Assembly: GCA_015501585.1 (NCBI GenBank)
Contig: JADNRY010000022.1
Span: 62,001-126,000 of the forward strand
From: Rhodocollybia butyracea
Lineage: Eukaryota; Basidiomycota; Agaricomycetes; Agaricales; Omphalotaceae
Reading direction: 5' to 3'
DNA: 64,000 bases
This document shows, piece after piece, positions 1 to 13,543 of this stretch. Each line of letters starts with the position of its first letter. Position 1 is the stretch's first letter. The translations under genes were made by a program, and so were the position numbers. A model generated the notes under the pieces. The model ran no database searches and was not told the origin of the DNA. It saw only the letters and a program-made list of their open reading frames with translations.

Positions 1-3000
1 GAACAAAACATCACTACGGTCGTTGTTGAGATATACAGGAAGATTGACCAGATTTGTTCGAGCGCTGTCATCAGACTGGACCCAACGAATTTGCGACGGG
101 TTGAGGCGAACCACTTCACCAGTATTGAGCACCAGCTTGTCTGTTGCCCAAGATGCACCCTCAAGGGCCAATCCTACCATCCATGCATGAGCATACGCAA
201 TCGATACGAAAGAAACTCAACGAAACTTACCGTCGACGATGAATGCTCCAGGATCGTTAACTCGTTCAATGTCAATCATCAAGTTCAGCGTCTCCAAACT
301 CCATTTCTTGCGGTGAGCAACAGCTTGTCTCGTAGCAGTAATGTACGCTTCGGGGAAGAACAGACCACCAAGCCAAACTTCTATGTTACTGAGGTTGTCT
401 ACGCCAGCAACAGTGTCAAGTTGAATAAGCCGCTTAGCGAAGTTGGCTATCCAGCCCGAGACGGCCATGGCCTTTGGAACTTTATAGAGCCGCCAATGGT
501 TGGGGATGGTTCCTATGCACAAGTGAATACACATAGATTCATTACGCAGAAAAACACAGTACCCTTGGTTAGGGAGCTCATGAGACTCCGAAGATGATTC
601 GTCTGTTTTAGCTCTCCTTGGCAGACCTTGACCACATCACTAAGATCCCTTCGGACTTGACCCAACAAGCGGCGGCCGATAGTTCCCTCCCGTGAGAATA
701 GCCGGTACAAAGGATCTTGGTTTTCCCCGGTTTGGGCAGGAAGAGTATTGAATTTCTACAAAAGATTAAGCTGAGTACCGCGTCGTGTCGTACCAGTGAA
801 AGCAAATCACCTCTGGTAGCAAAACGAGCCATTCTTTACAACGATCGAATAGTTGTCTCATCCATGCTGGCTGGGATGTCGAAGCTGCAACGGCCGTCGG
901 TTCATCTTCATCATCGTCCTGCATCCTCATTTTACGCAGTTTACCAAGCAATTCGTCACCTAGTCAAAGGTAAATCGGTAAAGAAAATCATGGAGTAATT
1001 TTTGTACTTACCTTGAGCGATTGCAATGACCCGCTCAGCGGTGGGAGGAAGGCTGAGCCACGAAGGAGGTTGACGATCCGGTAATTGTTGCACCCAGGAT
1101 AAAAACTGCTCGATCTTAGTTCCGTCTGGCACACCGAGCATCTTCTGGCCCGTGACACTGGGTACTAGGTCAAAGTCCACATGGTATGCATTCGGAGTGA
1201 AAAGGCCATCCACAAATGCATCCAAAATTCTCTGGTCAAACTCACTATCGACTCTGCCTCCATAGACTGATTGTTTAATGAGCGTACGAAGTGCATCCCA
1301 AGGTATGCTGGCAGGGTCAATGTTTGCTCGGCCTTTGGTTACTGAACCGAGCCACGTGTCAATAGTGTCCAAAGCCGATGATAAATCAGAATCGTTGAAA
1401 TCGTACACCTTGCTCCATCCCAAAGGAACATAACGCAATCGTTCTTGAGCCACGGCGTGGAACCAAGCGAGTAGGAAGTACAGGCGAACCTTTTCGGCTG
1501 GTCCTTGCGATAATCGAGAAGGCGCGATACTACGCAGGGAATCGAGAAGGTTCGCTTTAATACCAGGTGGGGGTTCGTTCATCAACAGACGAGACTGTCG
1601 AAGGATGTTTACAGGAATGGATGGATTGGCTTCCATCGTAAGGAAGAGACGGAAGTTTCGGTGAGCATTCAAGGTTTGTAATTTCTTTTCGAGCTGGCCA
1701 AGCCACTCGGGAGCAAGGTGTACATTCTTGAGCAGTACCCAAGTACCTTGACGAGAAGCCGCCGCAATGGCCTGGTCTGCCAGAGAAAATCCTTCCTGGG
1801 AGCCCATAGCCACGGAAGAGGAGCGTGCACCTGTGTTTTTGATCAAATTCTCGACTCGGTAACTCGCGTCGTAGCCTGGAACTGAAACCAACGCTAAAGG
1901 TGTAGCAGAAGGAACTTCGTCCGAGACCATGGAACCCAGTTCATATGAGGACTGTGCAGACATATCGGTATTAAAAGCGACTTGTACGAATTGAGCAGTA
2001 GCTTGCAGTAGACGATCAGGACGCAAACATTTGATGATAAGCAAGGCTCGAAGCGCTTCCAGAGCCGCTGGAAATGGAACCAGTGAGGGAAAAAAATTAA
2101 AGTAGTCAAACAAAACTTACGAGTACTGGGCTCCCAAGGAGCTGGCACAGTATGTTCAGGGTATTGGATTCCAAGAAAGCTCTCCATTCATCTTCATGCT
2201 CGTTGAGGTGTGTTACCACTGGTTTGAAGATAGGATTCTTCGCAAAACTCTCGAGACGCTGAGTTTGTTCTGTGGTGAGGAACGAGTCACCCTGACTGCT
2301 GGATGTAGCAGCCGTGACACCATCTCCACTTTCAAGTAGGAATTCCAGATCATCAGTGATATCTTCCACCCCACGCAACTTGACTTGGCTAGAAGAACAG
2401 CCAGCATAACTCTGTCGCGATACAAGAGTGCACGAGAGGTTCGTTTGTAGACGACCAGGAAGAGATCATTAAGAAGAATATCTCGGCGTTGATTGTAATC
2501 CGAAACATTCTTCAGGTTGGGGTTGTGATGGAGAACGTAGTCGAAGATATCCAGGAAGAATTGGAGGGAGAATTGATAGAAATGGTTGACAACGTTCATC
2601 TGTTCTAATACAAAGAAAACCGCACTGCAAGCCTGAGCCAGGGCAAGTATTCCGCTGTTACCTGCTCAACCTCCTTCATGACAACGTCCGTCTCTTCGAC
2701 TTTGTGCGTGATCTCAGCAGCCTCCCGCTTCAGGGTTTCGAGAGTGTCTATGACTTTATCGTCATCCAGAATGTTTCCGGATGACTCATTTAAAGCCTGT
2801 AGCAATAGCTTCTCCAAGGTACGTAATCGAAGACGGAATTCGCCTTGAATCTTCATGAGGTCGGTGCGCTTACGCTCGGTGTCGGGCGTTCTACTTTGAG
2901 GACCTGATCCAAGGATTGGCTTTGGAGACTACTACGGGTCATCGTAAAGTTGACGAAGGTGACTCGACTGCAAATATCAGGAGAGAATTCGACAGAAGGA

Positions 3001-6000
3001 TCTCGAGTGGAGAGGAACATCGTAAAGGATGGGAAAAATCAATATCTTGGCTACCAAGACGAATGACACACGTCCCCCGGTCCTACGAATTTCCTTGTTC
3101 AACACGGCATTAAGGATAGGATCAAGACGCTCCACATCCTGAATGAGGAGCGGGTTCCCGAAACGAAGAGCGCTCTCCAAAACTTTGAGGAACGCTTCAT
3201 CTAAGAAACTAGTTACAGTAATCTTCCGGTCTTTGTACTCGTTCATTAGGAAAGTGGTCGCTTGGCCAGTAGGGTCAATGATTAATGGGTAACGATTGAA
3301 CCGTTTGAGCATAATCGCGTTTTCGGTGGTGAGGTTGTCGGAAGGCAGAGACTTGGATTGCCAGCTCAAACGGTCATCCGCCGTAGAAAGATACTCGGTG
3401 AGGGAGAGCTCTGGCTTGAACTTGATGTTGGCATCGTAAGATGATTTGACCACTCTTGCCACATCATTTCACGATAGTGCTGATCGAAGAATCCCCATAC
3501 GCCAAGAATGCTGCAGAGAGAAGTACATCTCCAACGATGGTGGACATTTCGTCATCGAATGTACGGCTCCCAGCCTCCCAACGACTCCTCTCGGAAGAAA
3601 GACTCTCGAGTAACTTCATACTGCGGTCAACCTTGCTCTGAACGCGCTCCATCTCGGACTTAATCGCTTGAGTCTCACTGATGAGAAGCGCATACTCCTC
3701 TTTGTATCTCGCGATCTTAGCTTCCAGCTCCGCAATCATATCGATGATAGCTGAGGCCTGCTTCTTGGTGGTCTCTGCCTGTTGTTCGAGAGACTGAACT
3801 TCGTTTCGCAAAGGCTCCACCTTGTCCAAAATTTCGGAGAATTTGACTTGCGCCAGAGCCCATTTTACCAACGGACCACATGCTTTACTGGCGCGATTTA
3901 CAGTCTCAAAGTTGTAGGAAGGGCGGCTGAGGAATTCCTTCTTCATAAGGTCGCGAAGCGGCTTTGTCATCTGAGTGGTGGTGTCGAAGTTTACGATGCG
4001 CTGAATAAAATCGTCGCGACGGATGATACTCTGAATGGTACGCCAGCTATCTATCTTGTGGCCAAGATTGTGCATACAGATTCCATTGCCAACTTAACAG
4101 CCTCTGGTGGATTTGCCATGGCACGAACTTCCTGCAAATGTTGACGTTTAATATTATTGACCGCTGCTTCTGCTTCACGAACAGCAGGCTCGGCATCGGC
4201 AAGATCAGCAGTGGCGATAGCTTTTCGTTGCTCAATGTGTTTGTCTTGTTCAACAAGAGCAGCCTGGATTTCTATAGATGCAGATTTTTTCTGTTCGGCC
4301 TCCTGTTGGTCTGCAACCATGCGCTTCAGCTTTTCGTTAGCTTCGGCATCCTTGGCTTCTAACTGAGACCGCTTGATCGCGAGACTCTTTCGCAGCTCTT
4401 CTACCTGTGTGACGGTATCCCGAAGTTTGTCAAGGCCAACATGTAGGTGGCGTTGCTGTTCTTCCAGCTCATCGCGCTTTTCAGCATGGAGTCGAACATA
4501 GTGGTTGATGCTGACATAAGCATTAGAAAAGTTAAGTAATACCAGTTGAAGCTAACAACTCACAAATCCAAGTAATGACGGGAGTCACATAATTATATCG
4601 GCCTTGTCGTCGGCTGAGACGTTGATTTATTTGATGTAGTGAGGAATGCACGTAAACGAGCGCATTGACCACAGCCGTGCGATGGACGGGAGGCATAGAA
4701 AGCTCTCTATACGCGATAGGAAAGAGAGCTGGAGGGTTGTACGACGATAGATCCAGATCAAGGGACTGAGTGAACTCCATTCCAACCTGATAGAACGCTT
4801 GGTCGGACCAATCACCAAACCAATCGAGAACACAACGATTGAACAAGGCGGGGGAGGTTGCAGCTCTGGAAGCCAATCCATTCGCAGGGGGGTTCATAGT
4901 GAACACTACGTGGAGATTACGAGCAACCTGCTGCGTGAACCATCGGTACAATTCTTCTGGTGAGTCAAGCATAAGACCGTCTCGCTGAGAGCCTTCTTTA
5001 CAGGCAGTCATCAGAGCTGCATGCTCGTCACCTTCAAATAGACCTGGAACTTCGGCGTTAGCCAGCAGAGTGTTCATACGTTCCAAGAAACCCGAGTCTA
5101 GAACATTAGATTCGTCCATGATGAAACAGATCTTTTCGCCTTTGCAACCTGCCCGACGAAGAACAGTCCGGAGATCTTCGTCGAAATCGTCGCCAGTGTA
5201 TTTGTTTGAAACCTTGATTTGGAAGATGCTCAACCCGTTCATCCAGCAACAAAACGAGATAAGGTTGTCTGGGAGCACAGTCAACATTTGATGACTAAAA
5301 AGGAGAATTATAATATACCTTTCCACTTCCACTAACTCCAATGAGCAGTAAATGACCCTGGACCTGGCGGAAGACCCGATCTATACGCAGGACGTGATCT
5401 AGAACGTCGTTGAAGAGGACGAGAGGAACGTCTAACTCTTCTTCGTAGAATACTTTGAGACGTGCTTTGGTATACTCTCGCAAAGTTTCTCGGTCCACGG
5501 GAATGTAGTCCTTGGAGGTCCAATTCGAAAATAGTATAGGTCGGTGAAGCGCATCATCCTTGTTAATGGTAGGGAAATGCTCGAGAGCGACCGTGTCTAT
5601 GTTCTCATCTGTCCATGCCCTTTCTTGTTCGGTGACCAATCGGTCCTGGAAAAGTCGCAGTGCTTCATGAGCCCAAACCCGCACAAGACCCTCAACCGAT
5701 AATATCTCCAAAGGACGAATGGCTTCGTAAATGCCTCGAACCCACCGGGTTAATTCACGAGGACTGTAAACATAATGTGCCTGAGCATCGGTAGTGAAGC
5801 GCTTTTGTGATGAAAGGTAAAATGAAACCATGGCGTCTGTGAGAGGCTCAGCGTAAGTACGTAGGTTGGGTACGACTTTGAGCGCTGCCCGATTATATGT
5901 TCCGTAGATCTGCTTCAAGGACACTTCACCTGGGTAATCGACCATAACTAAAGGTGCGTGACGCAGGAAACGATGACTGAGCGGAACACGACCAGGGTCG

Positions 6001-9000
6001 GTAGGGGGATTACAAGCTCCAACAAATTGGATGCGCTCCAGCTTGACCCAGGCCATGTCACTGGACCGCCAATACCCGCCAGACTCAACAAGCTGACGAA
6101 TGAAGGAGATGACCCGTTGAGTCCCATACTTGTCTGGTGCAGGAAGATTGATTTCATCGCAGAACACGACGAGCCATCTTCCTATCTGGATGGGAGCCAG
6201 GATCACGCCATTAGGCGTTTTGCGGTACTCACAATACTGCTCGAATGTCTTTAATATCAATTCCGGAGTGGTGGCACTGGAGAAGTTCAGGCCTACAACT
6301 TCCATATCCGGCAGTTTTCGGAGGGCACTAAACAGGGTCATCGTTTTACCTGAGCCCGGTGGACCACAGAGCATGAGAGGTTTGTGTTCCGAGAGCCACG
6401 AGTAGAGAACCTCTTCGTGCCGGACGGTATCCATGGTTGGTACGACGACATCGGCAGCGGTAACGGCATGTGCTTCAATCTCGATGGTAGGTACTCTTCC
6501 TTGCCAAGCTGCCCATTCACCATTAGACACTTGGACATCGTAATCGATGAGGGAGCTCCCGGGGAGAACGGGAGGCAGGTCTATGGCTGTCTGGCCGCGC
6601 AAAAAGTTTCCCATCTCGGCACGTAGATCCAATTTAGCATCGCCAGAAAAAGCCCACACGATGCTGACGAGTAAACGCTTGGTGACGTACTGCTCTACGC
6701 GTTCAGGCGGCAGAGGAAAGTCGGGGTGCTGAAAGTTGTACTCGATGATATTCCGCACAGTCTTGTTGATGAGGGAGAAAAGGGTGTTCAAAGCACGGGT
6801 AGTAGTGAAATCCATGATATGTTCGATTGATTCTGCAAAAGCAAGGGCTGAGCTAACCAAATCGCCTTCAGCAAAGTATTGTGCTAGGATTGAAGCAACC
6901 TGCTTCTGGGTTTCGAGGGCAGCAGATGCAGCAGTGTCCGACGGAAGTGCTTCGTTGTTTCGGCGAGCAAGCGCATCGCCCGCATCCTCCTCGTCGGAAT
7001 CGATGGGCTGAGTTGACAAGGTGCTCAGATAGTTTTGGTAAACCATCGAAGGTTCAACGATATCCTCGCTAAACCAAATCATACCACAACGACTGACAGT
7101 GGCAAGGGTAGCATATTTGAGGTGTTCAACCTCGAACATGATACGGACATTAGGGGGAAGGTTGAGACGTTCGCCATTGGGTAATGTGAGAAGTTTGTTA
7201 TCGTCCAGAACACTGGCAAAAGGAGATCAGACAAGAACTCAAAGTCCACTTAGAAGGATAGACAAACCTATTCAAGTTTTCGACCCATTCCGGATCGACA
7301 TCTCCGTCAAAGATAATCCAATGGCGCTTTCCACTTTCTCCACGAGCATCGTCCACTATCCTTCTGAGAATGTGGGTGAATAATCCGTCATTCCACTCTC
7401 TAGTAGTCGAATCCAGAGTACCGTAAAGCGCATCTTTATGCATGGCTTTAGGATCGATAACATACTCTACGCCCTCGGTACCATCGAAACGTTCCAAAGC
7501 AGCCAGCAAGACACGCCAAGCGTTAGATTTTCCAGTACCGGAGGGTCCAACCATCATCAATCCATGCTGGATCTTTTGAATCTGATATAGCTGGAGGATC
7601 TTGGAGATCCAACGATCACCGGTCACCAATTTGCGCTCCTTGCACACTTTGTAAATTTCTTCACGGAGACGATCCAAGTCTACGGGCATGTAGTCTACAC
7701 CTGGGAATACATCCGCTAGAAGACTAAGACATAATCAGTTCGAGTGGGCGTAGCCATTTTTTCATAGCCAACTTACTTCGTAAGGAGCGGTACATCGTCT
7801 GCAACAAGTTTGGGCACGATGGTTTCTGTAACACTTTGAATCAAGATAATCTGCTCCGAAATAGTATCGGAGAGTCCAATAGTGGCATCTGCGTCCGCAT
7901 CCTCTCTGGCGCTTAGCAGACGTTCACGTTTAAGTATACCCGCACTAGCAAGGACGGCCTTCAGTGCTCGGAGACCGAAGTCGTAATGTGGCTGAGGAGA
8001 AAGTTGTTCGTCACAGAGATTGAAGAACGGAACGATCTTGGAAGCCAACGACTCTGCGGTACGGAAACCTTGAGAGAATAACATGACTTGTGCGATTAGC
8101 TCTCGGTCAGGACGGGTCATTGCCATGCTAAGAACATCATAAGAACATGGAAGAAAACAACAAGGGAACCTGCTTACGGCCTAAACAATTTGGTCAAGTT
8201 AGGGGGTAATTGGGACCGACCTGCGTAGGTAGGGTTGGTGGTAATGAAAATTCCTACAAACATGATCAGCGAAAGTCGTATCGAAGTAATATTATGGTGT
8301 ACCAATGTTCTTGTTAATCTTCAAGTTCTTTCCAACGAGCTCAATCTCAGTACCAGGGTTCTTGACCAGCGCTGCAAGACCTTGCTGTATCGTTTGGACT
8401 TGCTGAGAAACGGCACTAAGGATACGCTCTTCGAGCCGGTTAAACTCATCGAAGCAACCCCAGGCGCCAACTTGACAGAGACCGACAAAGATACGACCCA
8501 TAGCTTTGAAATCAAAGTTCTCGTCACAGCAAAAGACCAAGACGAATCGGCCCAGCTGCACCCCGAGGGCCTTTACCGACTCGGTTTTACCTGGAATTCA
8601 AGTTAACGACAGGAAAAAATGTGAACAATATGCGTACCGGTTCCAGCTGGACCGAAAGGTGCGCCACCGAGCTGGTTGTCGAGGGCTTGTGTGAGGGTGA
8701 GGTAAACCCTGTCTGTGAGTGGGGTCTGAACAAGTTTATCAAGAACACCAAGGTACTCCCATCCATACGGGAAACTGGCGTCCGCAGCTTTGATGGTCAA
8801 TCGGTCAAGGGGGTTAGAAAGAGACTTGTCGAGGTAGAACCGCATTTGATATAGCCAAGTGAACCCACTCTTCTCCGTTACACGCTGCTGGAGTAGGGAC
8901 CTCATAACATCACGTTGGTGCACGAGTTCCGTGATGAGATGCTCGCATTTTTTCCTAGTGACAGGGCTGAGTTCCTGTAAGACAATGTCCGCAAGGAGGT

Positions 9001-11295
9001 CAAGGGCCTGGTTGACAGTATCCAGTGCCTGCTCAGGTGCCTGCGCTGCCTCCAGAGCAACTTCGACAGATGTAGTCCAAGCAACCTGAACAGCTAAAGT
9101 AACCAACTGAGCAGGGTACTTTTCCATCCAAGTTACAAACTCCTCCATTAGGAGTTTGGACCCTGTGCCATAGAAAGTCTGAAGCTCGGTGACTGCATCG
9201 GATAGTAAATTGGCCAAGGAAATTTGCATTGACGATTCAATTTTTGCGAGCCAGTCGTTGATCTTGGGAAATTCTTTGAGAAGGATAGGCTCGGTAAACC
9301 GGACCTCCTCTCCTTCCCTCGAAGCCATACCCAGGATCTGAGTAAGGTCGTCATCAAGCATCATGGTAGAAATTCCAGCAAACATCTTTTTCAGATGCTT
9401 CATAACACGAAGGATGTCTTTGCTGTTACCAATGATTTCAAGCAGATCATCATCACCGACAAAGTAGAAGCGAGGGAACGAAGAACGCTCTCGCTCCAGA
9501 TATTCTCCAAGGGCCTTCTTGATCTTGTTAAGAAGGTCAGCTAGTCGCTCGAGGCTCTTTTGAATGCCCTGGATATTCATCACATCGATGACGAATGGCG
9601 ATTTGTAAACTTTCTTCATGACTGTGAGGAACTCAGCATTGATGTTCTGGAAACGAGCGGTTTCGACAGGGAGCAGATGCTTAATATCAGCGCTGCCAGA
9701 GAAGATACCCTCGAGATAAACCCATTGTCGTTGTACGTCCAGCCAAACGTCTGGTGGTGCTTGATTAGTGACGGGATATAATTGGGGAAAATTGAGCGCA
9801 CCGAAAAGTACATGGATTCTATTCAGCTTTTCCTCCCAAGAGCCCGCCTGCGAAAAAAATCAGTTGGATCATTACCTGAGTGGAAAAAATTCAACCTCCT
9901 CTTCGAAAACTAAAGACACTCGGTCATTTACGAGGATGTTGGTACAGTGAATAACCCACCTTTGTAATGCGGCGACAACTTCATTGCCGTCAGTGAATTT
10001 AGATTCTCGCCACACTTGTTGAGGAGTTCATCGTAACCCCTAAGACGCATTCAGTTAAAAGAAGCATACTTGTAATAAATCATACAAACTTTATAAGACG
10101 ACACTTGTTCTGGTAATTAACCAACTCGAGAGTATAGTTAGTCCAGAATTCCTTGACTTGCTTGATGTATTCTTCCAATGCTAGCTGAAGGGCAGATATA
10201 GACATGTGAGATGATAGAGCAACTGGACACACCTCTCCTTGAGCCTGGAATATCACTTCCTTGATGAGTGTTTCGTTTCTCTTGAGATCCAAGTCATAAA
10301 CATGTCCCAAGGTCATTCTAAAGTATCCCAGTCAGCTAGGGCTATGAGTCATCCAAAACAAAATGCATCCACCCACAGTGTAAGACTAATCTGTGCAGGG
10401 AGCTTCAACACTTTGAACAACTGCTTCCAATGCCTGTCTTTCAACGCCTCCGACTTCAGATCCGACACAATAGGGTTCGACTTGAGGAGACCCCGTAAAA
10501 CATCCTGGACATATTCAAATGCCGCATATTGTCGCATTCTCGTAGGCATCTCCTTCGTTGAATTCAACAGACCGTCTATATGCTGCCGAAGCTTCCTCGG
10601 TTGCACCGTCGCCCAAGACATCTCTCTCAATTCACTAATCTGATTCCAAATTCCGCTGAGAGCAGTCCATACAGCTTTGAGGTCGCGCAATTCCTCAAAC
10701 ACAGGTTCTAAACGTGTGTGCCTTGTCAACTCCAGATCCAGCGCCTCTTTCGCGCGACAAACGAGATCGTAATCCTCTTGAACACGGGTCAACTTGCCCT
10801 CGAAGACATTTATAGTGTTCATGGCAGTATCAGCGCGAATATTGCCCTGGACGGGTCGAGTCTGCTCCCATTCCGTAATGATATCGTTGATTTTATTTTC
10901 GACAATCTTGTCTTCAGCAACGATTTTGAGTTGCAAGCCAGCTTAACAGAAACCACTGTTGGTATATAGAGGGACAAGAGGACAACGGCGTACCAAGTTG
11001 CTCCTGGATGGAATCATTCTTTCTTTTCAAAATTTCGTTGTAGGCACTCCATTCACCTCTAAGCTGATCACTGTACAGCCAATCGTCGGGAAACTGGTAT
11101 CTGAATCGTTCTAGTGTTTTCTCGCCATTGGCACAAAGCTCAATCATTGGACCCCATGTTTTCGTTTTCTTTTTGAGGTCTTGCACGAATGTGATGAATG
11201 TAACGGCTGCTGCCGTCGAAGAATTTGCTGGAGCCAAAAGCTGATAATTTGTGAGCCAGTATAAGGAGAAATAACAGAAAAAATATGACCTCCAT
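1..11295 (-). CDS. Cytoplasmic dynein heavy chain, motor-domain gene (3' end outside window)
   Basis: Minus-end-directed microtubule motor subunit for nuclear migration and organelle transport. Reading from 11295 to 1, the exons encode the linker (about 8.6-11.3 kb), AAA1 with GPAGTGKT and the sensor strand [23 protein letters not shown]2 with GPSGTGKS (near 7.55 kb), AAA3 with GPPGSGKT (near 6.35 kb), AAA4 with GVSGSGKT (near 5.33 kb), the coiled-coil stalk and microtubule-binding tip (about 3.5-4.5 kb), AAA5 and AAA6 (about 0.95-3.47 kb), and the C-terminal domain, cut by the window edge. I infer about 3,400 residues here. The roughly 1,100-residue dimerising tail of ordinary heavy chains is absent. 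The preferred start is ATG at 11295, giving Met-Glu before a 49-nt intron (11241-11289) and then LLAPANSS; an upstream in-frame stop closes that frame. An alternative start at 11357 would need a 93-nt intron. Two Walker A motifs are interrupted by introns (8591-8637, 5269-5318). Motor identity is very secure; exact exon borders are partly approximate. Confidence 0.95.
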
Positions 11296-11397
11296 GGGTG
11301 GTGGACGCGTTCAAGTGATAAAATGAAACCCACGTGCTCCGAATTTCCTTCTTCCAAGTCCCTCTTCCACTTCCTCGATTCTCAATCTTTGTCCATT
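11296..11397. promoter_or_regulatory. Divergent promoter between dynein motor gene and SmE
   Basis: Only 102 bp separate the two opposed start codons. The interval contains a CACGTG E-box core at 11331-11336. No TATA box is obvious. A shared promoter is inferred from geometry alone. Confidence 0.5.
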
Positions 11398-11953
11398 ATG
11401 TCAGGCCGTCAGCAGCGTGTGATGGTTCAGCCCATCGTAGGACACGTCTTTATACCCTAATTCTTCTAACGGCTCATCTTTTTTTTCATTTCAGAATGTA
11501 ATCTTCAAAAATCTTCAACAGGTCAATATTCATCTGGTTTTCTCTCAGCTGAACCCTCAATTAGAATTGATTTCAGAGGTCTAAAGTCGTTATATGGCTA
11601 TATGACAACATCGAAATGCGAATTGAAGGAAGAATTATTGTGCGTTGCTTTTGGTTGCTGTTCAGCGTTTGCGTTGAACTACCGCTTACAAGGGCGATAC
11701 TGTTCATCCTTATTTTTTTCCCCTGGATTCTTCGCCTTGAAATATTTGATGCTTACGATCGCACAGGGATTCGATGAATTTATGAACATTGTAATGGACG
11801 AGGCTGCTGAAGTTTTCGTGAGAGATGCAAAACCAAGACGAGAATTAGGTGAGGATTTTATTGAGCTCCCAGTGCTCGCCTTGCTTATATTCCTATACAG
11901 GCCGTATCTTGCTCAAGGGTGACAATATCACTCTAATACAACAAGTAGTCTAA
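11398..11953 (+). CDS. SME1: Small nuclear ribonucleoprotein SmE
   Basis: Sm-fold subunit of the heptameric ring on U1, U2, U4 and U5 snRNAs, needed for snRNP assembly and splicing. Five exons give an 87-residue protein: 11398-11436, 11495-11521, 11577-11639, 11767-11848 and 11901-11953. All introns have GT..AG ends. The Sm1 motif is visible as VVIWLYDNIEMRIEG followed by IIGFDEFMNIVMDEA, and Sm2 as RILLKGDNITLIQQ. The length matches the family (human SmE is 92 residues). The N terminus MSGRQQRVMVQPI leads straight into NVIFKNLQQ, as expected for SmE. It is head-to-head with the dynein gene and tail-to-tail with PEX10. Exons are small for a gene of this size (27 and 39 nt among them). Confidence 0.96.
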
Positions 11954-12120
11954 GATTCAACGTACTTTTCCTGTCCGATATACTTGTTGCTGTAATTCAT
12001 GTATTTCTACTCTGGTCATGATCATTGATAAGAGTGCTCGCACCGTTCATATGGGCAGCAATCGCGGATATGTTCTCTGGTTGAAGGGTATCATAAAGTA
12101 CTTTCCAAGTTATCTCCGAG

Positions 12121-13407
12121 TCATAGATTGTATATCGGTAACAGACGCGTAAGATTTAGACTTTGTCGACACAACGGACACTCGGCCTGTTGAAAATGGA
12201 CTAAGAATCATCCACAGAGAAGTAGAAAACCAAAACTAACCTTTTCTCTCCCCCATCCAACAATGCAGCTCCAGCAATAAAGATGACCACACTCCGTAGA
12301 TACAGTATCCGTCCTTTCTTCAAGACAAAGGGTGCACGTTCTCGAAGCCCTCACAGCAGCCGGTAAACTCCCAATGTCCAACATGGTCCTCTCATCTTCC
12401 TCCGCAGGCTTCGCTGGTTCACTTTCTGGGTCAATGATTTCAAGCATCTCCGAAACTGGTCTGTCATCTAGGTACGTTTCACGATTTGTTGCGTCTTGCG
12501 CCGCCCGCTTTCCCTTCCTATCCTCGAGTGCCGACGTCGAAGATTGACTTTTGACAAAAGTTATAAGCCTGTAGAGCAATCTGACCGCGATTAACACCCC
12601 CAGTAAGGAGTACGACGGTGGACGTGTATGAGGATTATGTGGTAAAGAAGAGATCTATTCACACAAGAGTGGTCAGTGACCATGACTAAAAGAAAAAGAC
12701 ATCGCACATGTCGGACACCAAGAATCCGTTTGGACACATCGTAGTATACCCCTCGGATATAAAACACAGCGAGATTAATCTCTGTCAGAGTCTCCAAAGC
12801 AGTCGGAAGGCCTTTCAATAATGTTGCCAGCGTAGGACTCCGTGTAGAAACATAGTTCATATTCACGAATCGCGTAAGAATGTACGCTGGTAATGAGGGA
12901 AAGAGAACCAAGGCCGCGCGAGTTAGTCGGGAAGGCGGAATAGTAGAAGTTTGTTGCCATACATCAGTATACTCTTCACCTAGAGTCTGAGTTGCTTGAA
13001 AAAGCGTTCAATTTAAGCCACCAACAAACCTAGCTGAGCCCCAAAAGCTTACCACGACCAGTTGTAAGACCATAGTAAAGCAATTTTACAACTAAGTCAA
13101 GTTCCTTGTCCCATCTCGTCAGCGTCCGAGCTCCTGCACGGCATTTAGGGCAAAAAGATCAGAAAAGAGTATATACTTACCAAGCCATGACCGGGCTGTA
13201 TTCTCTGCTTGTTCCCTCAAGAGCGCAACATGGTATAGATCTCGTTGATGAGCACGAACTGCGCAGATAGTCTGAATACATGCGTAGTGAGAGTTTTATG
13301 TACTTACTTATCTGAGCTTGTTGTGCAGCGGGAAATACAGGAATACCAGTCATGAAAGCAGCCGGAACGGAAGAATATTGCTCACGTGCACGTCTCTTCC
13401 TTTTCAT
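12121..13407 (-). CDS. PEX10: Peroxisome biogenesis factor 10 (RING E3 ligase)
   Basis: Membrane RING ubiquitin ligase of the PEX2/PEX10/PEX12 complex that ubiquitinates the import receptor Pex5 for recycling. The N-terminal exons carry the Pex2/Pex12-type segment (FPAAQQAQI, IRAHQRDLYHVALLREQ, QTLGEEYTDVWQ), then hydrophobic stretches near 12.6-12.9 kb. The C terminus has a complete C3HC4 RING: CTLCLEERTDTVSTECGHLYC, then CIVGWG, then across a 54-nt intron AECPLCRQ. The stop codon is at 12121-12123 after LLPIYNL. I took the first ATG, 13407; the Met of MTGIPVF a few codons downstream is a plausible alternative because the first residues (MKRKRRAREQ) are not typical. Several short introns interrupt the gene. 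It is head-to-head with MGR2. Confidence 0.92.
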
Positions 13408-13543
13408 TCGTCAAGTACAACTTCAAGCCGCCTCGCTATATCCTTTCTTTATTCTGGATAAGGGGACGAGTGACCTGCAATTCTGTCGACTCAACCATCC
13501 TTTTAACGCGTAGTTATCGCTAAAACAGTAAATCATACCAAAA
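13408..13543. promoter_or_regulatory. Divergent promoter between PEX10 and MGR2
   Basis: The starts of PEX10 and MGR2 are 136 bp apart. A CACGTG core lies at 13383-13388, just inside the first codons of the longest PEX10 model; if PEX10 starts at the next Met, this element would be 5' untranslated. No other defined site is seen. Confidence 0.4.

Noticed and set aside
91..597. Plus-strand open frame of 168 codons opposite the dynein C terminus
   Set aside because: It is the antisense shadow of conserved dynein coding sequence and has no family resemblance of its own.
10914..11357. Dynein start at ATG 11357 (MEEGNSEHVGF...)
   Set aside because: It requires reading through an intron-like stretch or a 93-nt intron; ATG 11295 with a 49-nt intron ending TTATCAG gives a simpler, in-frame start. 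Kept only as an alternative.
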